From Gammaproteobacteria bacterium CG22_combo_CG10-13_8_21_14_all_40_8 (GTDB lineage Bacteria > Pseudomonadota > Gammaproteobacteria > Enterobacterales > GCA-002770795), in assembly GCA_002770795.1 (NCBI GenBank), contig PCTP01000102.1, positions 1 through 11,296 on the forward strand: DNA of 11,296 bases. The letters are read 5' to 3'. Shown here in pieces: positions 1 through 5,458 of this stretch. How positions within the stretch are numbered: position 1 is the first letter of the stretch; each line of letters begins with the position of its first letter. Below the pieces are notes generated by a model. It worked only from the letters and a program-made list of their open reading frames with translations. It made no database searches and had not been told where the DNA came from. The position numbers and the translations under genes were made by a program.

Positions 1-248
1 CTCACCGCACGAGCCGGAGACTTGATGCGTACGCTCTCAAACAAGGCGTGTTCTTCATCGGTCAGGCCGCCAGCCTCGCGGGCGATGGAAGCCAGGAGCG
101 AGCCAAGTTTCACGCGCCCCTCCGGCTTAGCTGCCCGCTCCAGGATGTCGCGGATTTCCGCCTCGGTGCTGCGCCCATGATGGGCGGCTTGGATTCGGAT
201 GGCCCGATGCACCTCATCGGGTAGATTTCTTACATTTACGTTTGCCAT
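1..248 (-). CDS. FitA-like ribbon-helix-helix antitoxin (C-terminus off window)
   Basis: DNA-binding antitoxin of the FitA/StbC (VapB-like) class. Such proteins normally neutralise a PIN-domain ribonuclease encoded just downstream and repress their own operon. The frame opens with ATG at 246-248 and stays open for 82 codons to the left edge. The N-terminus MANVNVRNLPDEVHRAI is the RHH beta strand and first helix, followed by the family hallmark HGRSTEAEIRDILERA (about residues 24-39). The tail (LTDEEHALFESVR) is the usual acidic, toxin-binding region. A GGAGA Shine-Dalgarno at 257-261 sits 8 nt before the ATG and supports this start. Family members are about 75-90 aa, so only a few residues are probably missing. 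The PIN toxin would lie beyond the left edge and cannot be seen. GC content is higher than in the core genes, which fits a mobile module. Recognition is by motif recall only. Confidence 0.8.
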   Translation of the reverse strand, partial: MANVNVRNLPDEVHRAIRIQAAHHGRSTEAEIRDILERAAKPEGRVKLGSLLASIAREAGGLTDEEHALFESVRIKSPARAV

Positions 249-283
249 TTGGTATATCTCCATTAAGAGCTATCAATGAACCC

Positions 284-311
284 ATTGTACAACAACGATC
301 CCAAATATCAA
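284..311 (-). promoter_or_regulatory. Candidate sigma-70 promoter of the antitoxin gene
   Basis: On the minus strand, TTGATA (306-311) and TACAAT (284-289) are separated by 16 nt. They lie about 36 nt upstream of the antitoxin ATG. Both hexamers are five of six matches to consensus. RHH antitoxins usually bind palindromes over their own promoter, but no clear operator was recognised. Confidence 0.5.
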
Positions 312-319
312 GCGTTTTC

Positions 320-663
320 ATGCAGCATGGTCAATTTCAAGGCGCTGAAAATGTCCAGCGAGTTAAGCTATGTCGCCAGAAATCAACGAGCACTATGAGG
401 CAACCGCATTGAAGGCTAATAAAGAAAGCTGGACGCATGTTAATTATCTGGCACAGTTAATTGAGCTGGAAGCGAATACACGCAAAGAACGAGCCGTTGA
501 ACGAAAAATCAGTGCAGCCCGTTTTCCAGTCATTAAAACGCTTGATCAGTTTCGCTGGAGTTGGCCGAAGCGTATTAACAAGCTTCAGATCAAAGATCTA
601 TTTCGGCTGCAGTTTATGAAACAGCAAGCCAACGTGATCCTGCTGGGTAGTTCGTACCTTTAA
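320..663 (+). pseudogene. istB remnant (IS21-family transposition helper ATPase), truncated
   Basis: The frame from ATG 370 gives 97 residues that match the N-terminal part of IstB-like ATP-binding proteins. Recognisable blocks include KESWTHVNYLAQLIELEAN, ARFPVIKTLDQF, WSWPKRIN and DLFRLQF, ending ANVILLG. Intact IstB continues from this last block straight into the Walker A loop (GVGLGKTH). Here it runs into SSYL and a TAA stop, so the ATPase core is absent and the fragment cannot work as IstB. The family N-terminus also looks frameshifted. A second frame from ATG 328 (MVNFKALKMSSEL) carries the expected LK-x-LKM start but stops at about 400, and the match moves to the other frame at about 350-375. 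No istA and no IS21 ends are visible. This is a relic of an older insertion. Confidence 0.75.
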
Positions 664-894
664 AGGGATCCTTAAGTGCTATTCTTTAATTCTTTAATCA
701 AATATTTACTGACATTATATTTAAGCCTATCAAAAGACTTTTTAAAGGACACTCCTATTTTTTTGTTTTAATTTATATTTTTTATTCTCCTTGGCATTTG
801 ATAAATATTTGTGCGGTTTTCCCATAATATAAGAAAAAGCTTTCATATTTCATAAAATAGAAAAATTGTGAAAATTTCCCAAAAGGTAGTTTTA
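664..894. other. AT-rich intergenic stretch without a recognisable gene
   Basis: About 230 bp of very AT-rich DNA lie between the istB remnant and the next ORF. No RNA gene, strong hairpin or repeat was seen. The only promoter-like pair is TTGATA (798-803) with CATAAT (823-828), but its 19-nt spacing is long, so it is a weak candidate for the downstream ORF. The sharp change in composition at about 663 probably marks the edge of the IS21 relic. Confidence 0.5.
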
Positions 895-1320
895 ATGAAA
901 AACATAGGTTGCTTTTCTGGTAAGGAGGTAGTTCCATTTATCAATGACAGGTCCCGTTTGTCTGTCCTAGCAAAAGAAAGAACCAAAAAGTTGTATTCTG
1001 ATTTGAAGGAAACTCGCGATTTGGAGAGACAACTGACTAGACGAGATACTTATTGTCAGCTATGTTCGCCTTCCTCTCAATTAGTTCAATTTTCTTTAGA
1101 ACATCATGAGAATCAGTTTGATATACAGCATTTTAGAGGCGTACTTCAAAAATGTCACCCTCAAAAAACGTTGGATAGCATTCACGAACGGTTGCTGTTA
1201 AACGCTAATGATGACTCAAAAAAGGAACAACTAAAAAAATCAATTCAGATTTTGAAAAAGAGAAAGGGCTCGCTGTATCAGCGAGCTTCTGAACAAACGC
1301 CCGCGCATTCCCCTTCTTAG
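895..1320 (+). CDS. Unrecognised 141-aa hypothetical protein, probably altered at its C-terminus
   Basis: Function not recognised. The start chosen is ATG 895 because AAGGTAG (883-889) is well placed in front of it. An in-frame GTG at 868 would add nine residues but has no clear ribosome site. The product is very basic and probably mostly helical, with Lys/Arg-rich stretches such as AKERTKKLYSDLKETRD and KKEQLKKSIQILKKRK. It has a CxxC-like pair in YCQLC and a His-rich centre (LEHHENQFD). No signal peptide or membrane segment is seen. Codon use is AT-rich like the host genes and unlike the adjoining IS. The last 16-17 codons lie in the hairpin at 1268-1286 and in the left-end palindrome of the IS200/IS605 element, so the present C-terminus (ending SPS) may not be native. 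It could be a real gene clipped by the insertion, or a fortuitous ORF. Confidence 0.45.
   Translation: MKNIGCFSGKEVVPFINDRSRLSVLAKERTKKLYSDLKETRDLERQLTRRDTYCQLCSPSSQLVQFSLEHHENQFDIQHFRGVLQKCHPQKTLDSIHERLLLNANDDSKKEQLKKSIQILKKRKGSLYQRASEQTPAHSPS
1268..1286 (-). terminator. GC-rich hairpin beside the IS left end, possible leftward terminator
   Basis: GCTCGCTG and CAGCGAGC form a perfect 8-bp stem around a 3-nt loop. Read on the minus strand, the stem is followed by CCTTTCTCTTTTTC, a T-rich tail, so it could terminate leftward transcripts such as that of tnpA. On the plus strand it is followed by TTCTGAAC, a poor terminator tail. The T-run is not directly against the stem, which lowers confidence. 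Confidence 0.4.
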
Positions 1321-1348
1321 GCGATAGCCAAGAGGGGGTCAAGCGGGC
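1299..1348. repeat. Left-end imperfect palindrome of the IS200/IS605 element
   Basis: Outer stem GCCCGC (1299-1304) pairs with GCGGGC (1343-1348). The inner stem CCCCTTCTT (1310-1318) pairs with AAGAGGGGG (1330-1338), with one G-T wobble. At the tip, GGC and GCC enclose a GATA tetraloop. This is the expected TnpA recognition hairpin. It lies 11 nt beyond the tnpA stop codon. Confidence 0.75.
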
Positions 1349-1359
1349 AGCGACCGTTG

Positions 1360-1797
1360 TTAGGTCGCCTTACGTTTCCTTTGGGCATGTTCCACTGTAC
1401 CTTGGCGTTCCACATAGGCTTTTACTGTTTCCAATGTTGCCCCACCGACCGAGCAAACAAAATACGCCCGATGCCAAAACAGCGGTTTCCAGTAAAACTG
1501 TCTTAAGTGTTCGGCGAAGCGATTGCGGGCACGGCGTGCGGATGCTGTTTTCAGATTGTTGATTAATACGGAAATATCCAGTGCCGGGTGAATGCTCACC
1601 AACATGTGGACGTGATCGGACTCACCGCCGAATTCCAGCAACTCACAACGCCATGCTTGCAATATCTCTTCAAAACTCACGCGAAGATAGTCGAGCAATT
1701 CAGGGGACAGCGCCTTTCTTCTGTATTTGGTAACGAACACGATATGTAGCTGAATGTTGTAAACTGCGTTGGAAGCCGACTTATTAAGCAAATCCAT
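1360..1797 (-). CDS. tnpA: IS200/IS605 family Y1 (HUH) transposase TnpA
   Basis: Single-strand DNA transposase that excises and inserts the element as a single-stranded circle, cutting next to the subterminal hairpins through a 5'-phosphotyrosine intermediate. At 145 aa it is the usual size for the family. The N-terminal block NIQLHIVFVTKYRRKAL is typical. The metal-binding HUH motif is DHVHMLVS with His62 and His64. The catalytic tyrosine is Tyr128 in KAYVERQG, with the conserved Gln132 four residues later. The gene therefore appears catalytically intact. The ATG at 1795-1797 is supported by AAGG (1805-1808) seven nt upstream. It starts 37 nt from tnpB in a divergent arrangement, and a perfect TATAAT lies on this strand in the gap. 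The basic tail (RKRKAT) is a little long but unremarkable. The family assignment is firm. Confidence 0.95.
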   Translation of the reverse strand: MDLLNKSASNAVYNIQLHIVFVTKYRRKALSPELLDYLRVSFEEILQAWRCELLEFGGESDHVHMLVSIHPALDISVLINNLKTASARRARNRFAEHLRQFYWKPLFWHRAYFVCSVGGATLETVKAYVERQGTVEHAQRKRKAT

Positions 1798-1823
1798 AAT
1801 TGCGCCTTAACTGTTTTTTCACT

Positions 1824-1829
1824 ATTATA
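1824..1829 (-). promoter_or_regulatory. Candidate -10 element for tnpA
   Basis: A perfect TATAAT on the minus strand lies 26 nt upstream of the tnpA ATG. No good -35 hexamer is seen at 16-18 nt, so activity is uncertain. Weak expression is usual for this family. Confidence 0.35.
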
Positions 1830-1834
1830 CCCAG

Positions 1835-3109
1835 ATGCAAAGACGCAAAGCCACCTTCAAACTCTATCCTAATGCCAGCCAGCAGCAAACGTTGGAGGAT
1901 TGGACTCGCCTGCACTGCGAGTTGTATAACGCGGCTCTTCAGGAGCGCATTGAGGCTTACCGAAAAGCGGGGATATCGATCAGCTATTACGATCAGCAGA
2001 ACGCTTTACCAGAGGTCAAAGAATTTCGCCCCGAATTCGCAGCCTTGGGCAGTCATGCGCTGCAACAGACCTTGCGACGACTGGATTTAGCGATGCAGGC
2101 GTTCTTCCGCCGCGTGAAGAACGGTCAGAAACCGGGCTTCCCGCGCTTCAAGTCAGCTGCCCGCTTCTCAGGTTTCAGCTATCCCGACCCGGCAGGATGG
2201 AAACTGTTTCAGCAGGGCAACCGAGGCGCAACGCTGCGTCTTGGCAGCGGCAAAAAAGCCATGATGATACGGGCACGTGGTAAACATCGCTTTGTGGAGT
2301 TCCGGCCCAACGACGTGACGATCCTGCGCAAGAATGGCGAGTGGTTTGCCTCGGTCACGCTCCGGGTGCCGGAAACAGCCTGTGCCCGCCAGCGTACCGG
2401 CGATCAACAGCGCGGCATCGACTTTGGCGTCAGTGACTGGGCGACCTTCGAGGATGGCCGCACGGTAGAAAACCCGCGTTTTCTGCGCAATGAACTGCCC
2501 AAACTAGCCGGACTGCAACGGCAACGGGCCAGAAAAAAGAAAGGCTCGTGCCGATACCGGCGCCTGACGAAACAGATCGGCAGGCTACACCAGCGCATCG
2601 GCAATCTGCGTAAAGATTTTCTGCACAAAGAAACCACACAATTGGCACAGTCCTGCGCGCTGATTGCCACCGAAGAGCTCATGCCCAAAAACATGAGCCG
2701 TTCTGCTAAAGGCACACTGGAAAAATCGGGAAAACGAATACAACAAAAAGCCGGACTGAACCGGGAAATACTCTCGGCGTCATTCGGCATGGCGCATCAG
2801 ATGCTCTCTTACAAAGCGGAAGAGGCTGGTACGAGGCTGCATCTGGCGAATACCCGCCAACTAAAACCGTCGCAACGGTGTTGCGCGTGCTGGGAGCTTA
2901 CGCCAAAAACCTTGGCGGATCGGCTTCATATTTGCCAGCACTGCGGCCATACGATGCCACGCGATCAAAACAGCGCAGCGGTGGTGCTCATCGATGCGCA
3001 CACGCCTGGGACGGGCGTGGCGGCGAGATCAAAGCCTCTGGCACGGCGACGTGCCAAGCCAAGGTCGAAGACCCGCGAAACCCCCACTACAACCTCGATA
3101 GCGGTTTAG
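1835..3109 (+). CDS. tnpB: TnpB, RNA-guided RuvC-like nuclease of the IS200/IS605 element
   Basis: TnpB proteins use an omega RNA from the element's right end to cut DNA matching the guide next to a short target-adjacent motif, which helps the element persist after excision. Length is 424 aa, within the normal 350-450 range. The N-terminal domain begins MQRRKATFKLYPNASQQ, with the family block GFPRFKSAARFSGFSYP at 101-117. The RuvC acidic triad is complete: Asp196 in GIDFGVSD, Glu280 in ATEELMPKNM and Asp377 in PRDQNSAA. The zinc finger uses Cys349, Cys352, Cys367 and Cys370 (SQRCCAC and CQHCGH). One departure is Trp353 where most relatives have Gly after the second Cys. A basic tail of about 40 residues follows the last catalytic motif and is encoded over the right-end hairpin. 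No Shine-Dalgarno is visible before ATG 1835. The gene looks intact. Confidence 0.93.
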   Translation: MQRRKATFKLYPNASQQQTLEDWTRLHCELYNAALQERIEAYRKAGISISYYDQQNALPEVKEFRPEFAALGSHALQQTLRRLDLAMQAFFRRVKNGQKPGFPRFKSAARFSGFSYPDPAGWKLFQQGNRGATLRLGSGKKAMMIRARGKHRFVEFRPNDVTILRKNGEWFASVTLRVPETACARQRTGDQQRGIDFGVSDWATFEDGRTVENPRFLRNELPKLAGLQRQRARKKKGSCRYRRLTKQIGRLHQRIGNLRKDFLHKETTQLAQSCALIATEELMPKNMSRSAKGTLEKSGKRIQQKAGLNREILSASFGMAHQMLSYKAEEAGTRLHLANTRQLKPSQRCCACWELTPKTLADRLHICQHCGHTMPRDQNSAAVVLIDAHTPGTGVAARSKPLARRRAKPRSKTRETPTTTSIAV

Positions 3110-3130
3110 TGGCGGGAGAGTTCATCGCCA
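3000..3130 (+). ncRNA. Predicted omega RNA (TnpB guide RNA) at the IS right end
   Basis: In studied IS200/IS605 elements the guide RNA comes from the 3' end of tnpB and the right end. It finishes with a scaffold hairpin and then reads a guide of about 16-20 nt from the flanking DNA. Here the terminal hairpin at 3084-3112 overlaps the last tnpB codons and stop, in the expected place. The 5' limit given is a guess, and the RNA/guide junction should fall between about 3117 and 3131. No promoter or processing site was identified, so this rests on position and family knowledge. Confidence 0.45.
3072..3116. repeat. Right-end imperfect palindrome of the IS200/IS605 element
   Basis: CCACTA (3084-3089) pairs with TAGTGG (3107-3112). 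AACC (3091-3094) pairs with GGTT (3103-3106), with one bulged C at 3090. The loop contains CGATAGC. Outside this, CCCG (3072-3075) can pair with CGGG (3113-3116) across an asymmetric bulge. The tnpB stop codon (3107-3109) lies within the descending arm. Confidence 0.7.
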
Positions 3131-3201
3131 GTTAGATATTCATCATGCTATTGATTCTTTAGAGGATGCTTTGTCTCAATTGGTGGTGCAGTTGAGGAAG
3201 C

Positions 3202-3348
3202 ATGTGCTTTGGTGTGCTTATCCTGACTATCAAAATGGTAAGATTTGTTTTTATCGTCGTGCTTATGACGCCTGTAGTGACGCCTGTAGTGACAGGCATA
3301 GGATTTGCGCTGATTGGTGACTATATTTACAAAGAGCCCTCCAAATAA
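3202..3348 (+). CDS. Small hydrophobic membrane protein (48 aa), function unknown
   Basis: Not recognised. ATG 3202 opens 48 codons to TAA at 3346-3348. GAGGAAG (3194-3200) directly upstream is a good but rather close Shine-Dalgarno. An internal ATG at 3235 would give a 37-aa version. The product is almost entirely hydrophobic with a short polar tail (DYIYKEPSK). It fits one long or two short membrane segments, for instance VRFVFIVVLMTPVV followed by GIGFALIG, linked by a duplicated TPVV unit. The stop codon lies 12 nt before the intrinsic terminator at 3361-3390, as expected for a real gene on this strand. No promoter was found, because the IS right end lies only about 70-85 nt upstream and may have replaced it. 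The opposite-strand frame is longer but lacks these signals. It could be a cut-off gene end or a real small protein. Confidence 0.5.
   Translation: MCFGVLILTIKMVRFVFIVVLMTPVVTPVVTGIGFALIGDYIYKEPSK
3267..3290 (+). repeat. Perfect tandem duplication of a 12-bp unit
   Basis: GACGCCTGTAGT occurs twice in direct succession and is followed by a third partial GAC (3291-3293). The unit is a multiple of three, so it duplicates TPVV in frame in the small hydrophobic ORF. It looks like a slippage duplication. Confidence 0.85.
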
Positions 3349-3358
3349 AACCATCATC

Positions 3359-3390
3359 AAAAAAAACGGCACTTTAAGTGCCGTTTTTTT
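3359..3390. terminator. Bidirectional intrinsic terminator between typA and the small ORF
   Basis: CGGCAC (3367-3372) and GTGCCG (3378-3383) enclose a 5-nt loop. They are flanked by eight A's on the left and seven T's on the right. This gives a stem with a U-run in both directions, serving typA from the right and the small plus-strand ORF from the left. Confidence 0.92.
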
Positions 3391-3403
3391 AAAAGGAAAA
3401 ATA

Positions 3404-5224
3404 TTAATCTCTTGGTTTTCTTGTTTGACGTTTTCTATCAATTTCTGATAACAACTTTTTACGAATTCGGATAGATTTAGGGGTGACTTCCACTAATTCA
3501 TCTTCATCAATAAATTCTAGAGCTTGCTCTAATGTCATTATGATTGGTGGTGACAGAACAAGGTTCTCATCTGTTCCAGAAGCACGAACGTTGGTCAATT
3601 GTTTGGCTTTAATGGGGTTAACCACTAAGTCGTTAGAGCGAGAGTGAATACCGATAATCATGCCCTCATACAGCTCAACGCCATGACCTAAGAATAAACG
3701 GCCACTGTTTTGTAGGTTAAATAAAGAGAAGGTGACGGCTTTACCTTGACTATTACTAATTAATACACCATTTTGACGACGTCCTAACTCACCTGGAGCC
3801 ATGGTGTCATACTTCAAAAATGAATGATAAATCAGACCAGTTCCTGATGTAGATGTTAGGAATTCTGTCTGAAAGCCAATCAAACCACGAGAAGGCACTT
3901 CAAAATCGATACGAACCCGGCCTTTGCCATCTAATTGCATATCAGTCATGGTAGCTTTACGTTCGCCCAATTTTTCCATAATGGTGCCTTGATGGGCCTC
4001 TTCAATGTCAACAGTTAAAGTTTCCCAAGGTTCCATTTTAACACCATCAATTTCTTTCAGGATCACTTCTGGTCTAGAGACGCCCATTTCGAAGCCTTCA
4101 CGGCGCATGGTTTCGATTAAAATGGAAAGATGTAACTCACCACGTCCTGATACTTTGAATTTATCCTGATCATCAGTGTCTGCAACTCTTAGAGCCACAT
4201 TATGAATCAGTTCTTTTTCCAATCGCTCACGAATTTGACGAGAGGTAACGAACTTACCTTCTTTACCGCAAAAGGGGGAGTTGTTGACTTGAAAAGTCAT
4301 GTTGACTGTGGGTTCATCGACTGACAAAGGGGGCATGGCTTCAACATGGTTTGGATCACAAATTGTGTTGGAAATGCTAATAGGTGAAATACCCGTAATG
4401 GCCACAATATCACCAGCAAATGCTTCTTTAACTTCGGTGCGTTCAAGTCCCATGTAGCCCATGACTTGGCCAATTTTTCCTTTGTGGGTTTTGCCATGAT
4501 CATTGATGATAGTTACTTGTTGGTTGGGACGAATACTTCCTCGAGTAATACGACCGATGCCGATAGCGCCCACATAGCTAGAATAATCCAGGGTAGAAAT
4601 TTGCATCTGTAATGGACCATCAGGATCCACGTCTGGATATTTAACATGCTCAAGGATCGTTTCAAATAAAGGGTCCATATTGCCTTCGCGTACATCACTG
4701 GTTAAACCCGAATAACCATTGAGGGCAGAAGTATATACGATGGGGAAGTCGAGCTGTTCATCTGTCGCACCTAGACGGTCAAACAGGTCGAAAACTTGGT
4801 CAATCACCCAATCAGGACGTGCGCTGGGGCGGTCAATTTTGTTGATAACAACCACTGGACGTAACCCTTGAGCAAAAGCTTTTTGGGTCACGAAACGAGT
4901 TTGCGGCATGGGGCCATCGACAGCATCAACCAATAACAATACAGAATCAACCATAGAGAGGACGCGCTCTACTTCACCACCAAAGTCAGCGTGACCAGGG
5001 GTGTCGACGATATTGATACGGTAATCTTTCCAACGGATAGCTGTGTTTTTGGATAAAATGGTAATGCCACGCTCTTTTTCAAGATCGTTAGAGTCCATGA
5101 CTCTTTCTTCAAGTTTTGCTCTGTCACCCAAAGTGCCTGACTGTTGGAGCATTTGATCAACCAATGTTGTTTTTCCATGGTCAACGTGGGCGATAATGGC
5201 GATGTTTCTAAGATTCTTAATCAA
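3404..5224 (-). CDS. typA: Ribosome-associated translational GTPase TypA/BipA
   Basis: Translational GTPase of the EF-G/LepA class. It binds the 70S ribosome and helps 50S assembly and growth under cold or stress. Length is 606 aa against 607 in E. coli. GTPase motifs are all present: G1 AHVDHGKTT (12-20), G2 RGIT (52-55), G3 DTPGH (74-78), G4 NKID (128-131) and G5 SAL (166-168). An EF-Tu-like domain 2 follows (about 200-300), then EF-G-like domains III and V (SGRGELHLSILIETMRREGF; SRGLIGFQTEF) and the TypA-specific C-terminus with GIHSRSNDLVVNPIKAKQL and RIRKKLLSEIDRKR. The frame begins with a TTG codon at 5222-5224, which matches the family start (MIxKLRNIAIIAHVDHG). A stop lies five codons upstream and no ATG is available. 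The ribosome site is weak (GGA about 8 nt upstream). The gene is divergent from glnA, as in E. coli. Confidence 0.98.
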   Translation of the reverse strand: MIKNLRNIAIIAHVDHGKTTLVDQMLQQSGTLGDRAKLEERVMDSNDLEKERGITILSKNTAIRWKDYRINIVDTPGHADFGGEVERVLSMVDSVLLLVDAVDGPMPQTRFVTQKAFAQGLRPVVVINKIDRPSARPDWVIDQVFDLFDRLGATDEQLDFPIVYTSALNGYSGLTSDVREGNMDPLFETILEHVKYPDVDPDGPLQMQISTLDYSSYVGAIGIGRITRGSIRPNQQVTIINDHGKTHKGKIGQVMGYMGLERTEVKEAFAGDIVAITGISPISISNTICDPNHVEAMPPLSVDEPTVNMTFQVNNSPFCGKEGKFVTSRQIRERLEKELIHNVALRVADTDDQDKFKVSGRGELHLSILIETMRREGFEMGVSRPEVILKEIDGVKMEPWETLTVDIEEAHQGTIMEKLGERKATMTDMQLDGKGRVRIDFEVPSRGLIGFQTEFLTSTSGTGLIYHSFLKYDTMAPGELGRRQNGVLISNSQGKAVTFSLFNLQNSGRLFLGHGVELYEGMIIGIHSRSNDLVVNPIKAKQLTNVRASGTDENLVLSPPIIMTLEQALEFIDEDELVEVTPKSIRIRKKLLSEIDRKRQTRKPRD

Positions 5225-5348
5225 TTTGCTATCCGATTATTGTTAAATGTTGCGCTTTACGAAAAGGCGGCTATTCTAACAGGAACATGCAGCGCTGTAT
5301 CGAAAAAGATTGTACAATTATTATTCAAAATGAAATTATATGTTAGAT

Positions 5349-5365
5349 TGCACTGTTGTGGGAGA
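5349..5365 (+). promoter_or_regulatory. Distal, degenerate NtrC-binding site
   Basis: TGCACTGTTGTGGGAGA keeps the left half-site TGCAC and the central TGG of the 17-bp NtrC box, but its right half-site is poor. It starts exactly 31 bp (three helical turns) upstream of the perfect site. Paired sites of almost the same spacing occur at E. coli glnA, where they support cooperative NtrC binding. Confidence 0.6.
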
Positions 5366-5379
5366 TAATTTTATGTAAC

Positions 5380-5396
5380 TGCACCAATTTGGTGCA
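5380..5396 (+). promoter_or_regulatory. Proximal NtrC-binding site, perfect palindrome
   Basis: TGCACCAATTTGGTGCA matches the NtrC enhancer consensus TGCACCA-N3-TGGTGCA in every defined position. Its centre lies about 97 bp upstream of the predicted sigma-54 start site, within the normal range for an upstream activating sequence. Confidence 0.93.
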
Positions 5397-5458
5397 TCTA
5401 ATGGCGCTGAACTCAAGCTGATGAGCCTGTTAACAGTTAAAACAGTCTAATTTCATAT

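Larger units (their letters stand above)
1299..3116. mobile_element. IS200/IS605-family element with divergent tnpA and tnpB
   Basis: The listed limits are the outer edges of the two end hairpins. The true ends should lie up to about 20 nt outside them. The left hairpin (1299-1348) and right hairpin (3072-3116) have the same orientation and build: an outer CCCGC arm, an inner C-rich arm, and the identical loop CGATAGC (1322-1328 and 3096-3102) at 22 and 24 nt from the CCCGC. IS200/IS605 elements carry subterminal hairpins of this kind in place of inverted repeats, and the single-strand transposase TnpA reads them. Between them, tnpA runs left and tnpB right, the IS605-type divergent layout. 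Both ORFs are full length with their catalytic residues. GC content is clearly above that of the neighbouring genes, which supports recent acquisition. No target-site duplication is expected for this family, and the exact ends were not resolved. Confidence 0.85.

Noticed and set aside
1800..2090. Plus-strand 96-aa ORF in another frame of tnpB
   Set aside because: It overlaps the tnpB N-terminus in a shifted frame and has no recognisable motif or ribosome site.
2168..2790. Several minus-strand ORFs inside tnpB
   Set aside because: They are antisense frames of a GC-rich gene with clear TnpB motifs. They show no family features of their own.
3267..3293. Possible CRISPR or regulatory repeat array
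   Set aside because: There are only two adjacent 12-bp copies with no spacer, so it is a simple tandem duplication.
3148..3441. Minus-strand 97-aa ORF overlapping the end of typA
   Set aside because: It starts inside typA, its KKTALKVPFF segment is just the terminator read as protein, it has no ribosome site, and its basic His/Arg-rich part is the antisense of the small hydrophobic ORF.
5144..5368. Plus-strand 74-aa ORF across the typA start and glnA control region
   Set aside because: It overlaps conserved typA coding sequence and regulatory DNA, and its product has no recognisable features.
5341..5377. Sigma-70 promoter for glnA using GATAAT (5364-5369) or TTGCAC with TATGTA
   Set aside because: No hexamer pair has both good sequence and 16-18 nt spacing. 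The sigma-54 promoter explains the region better, although a weak second promoter is not excluded.
5429..5445. CTGTTAACAG palindrome between the NtrC boxes and the sigma-54 promoter
   Set aside because: It is a 10-bp self-complementary stretch with no match to a known operator; the IHF pattern expected here was not found either.
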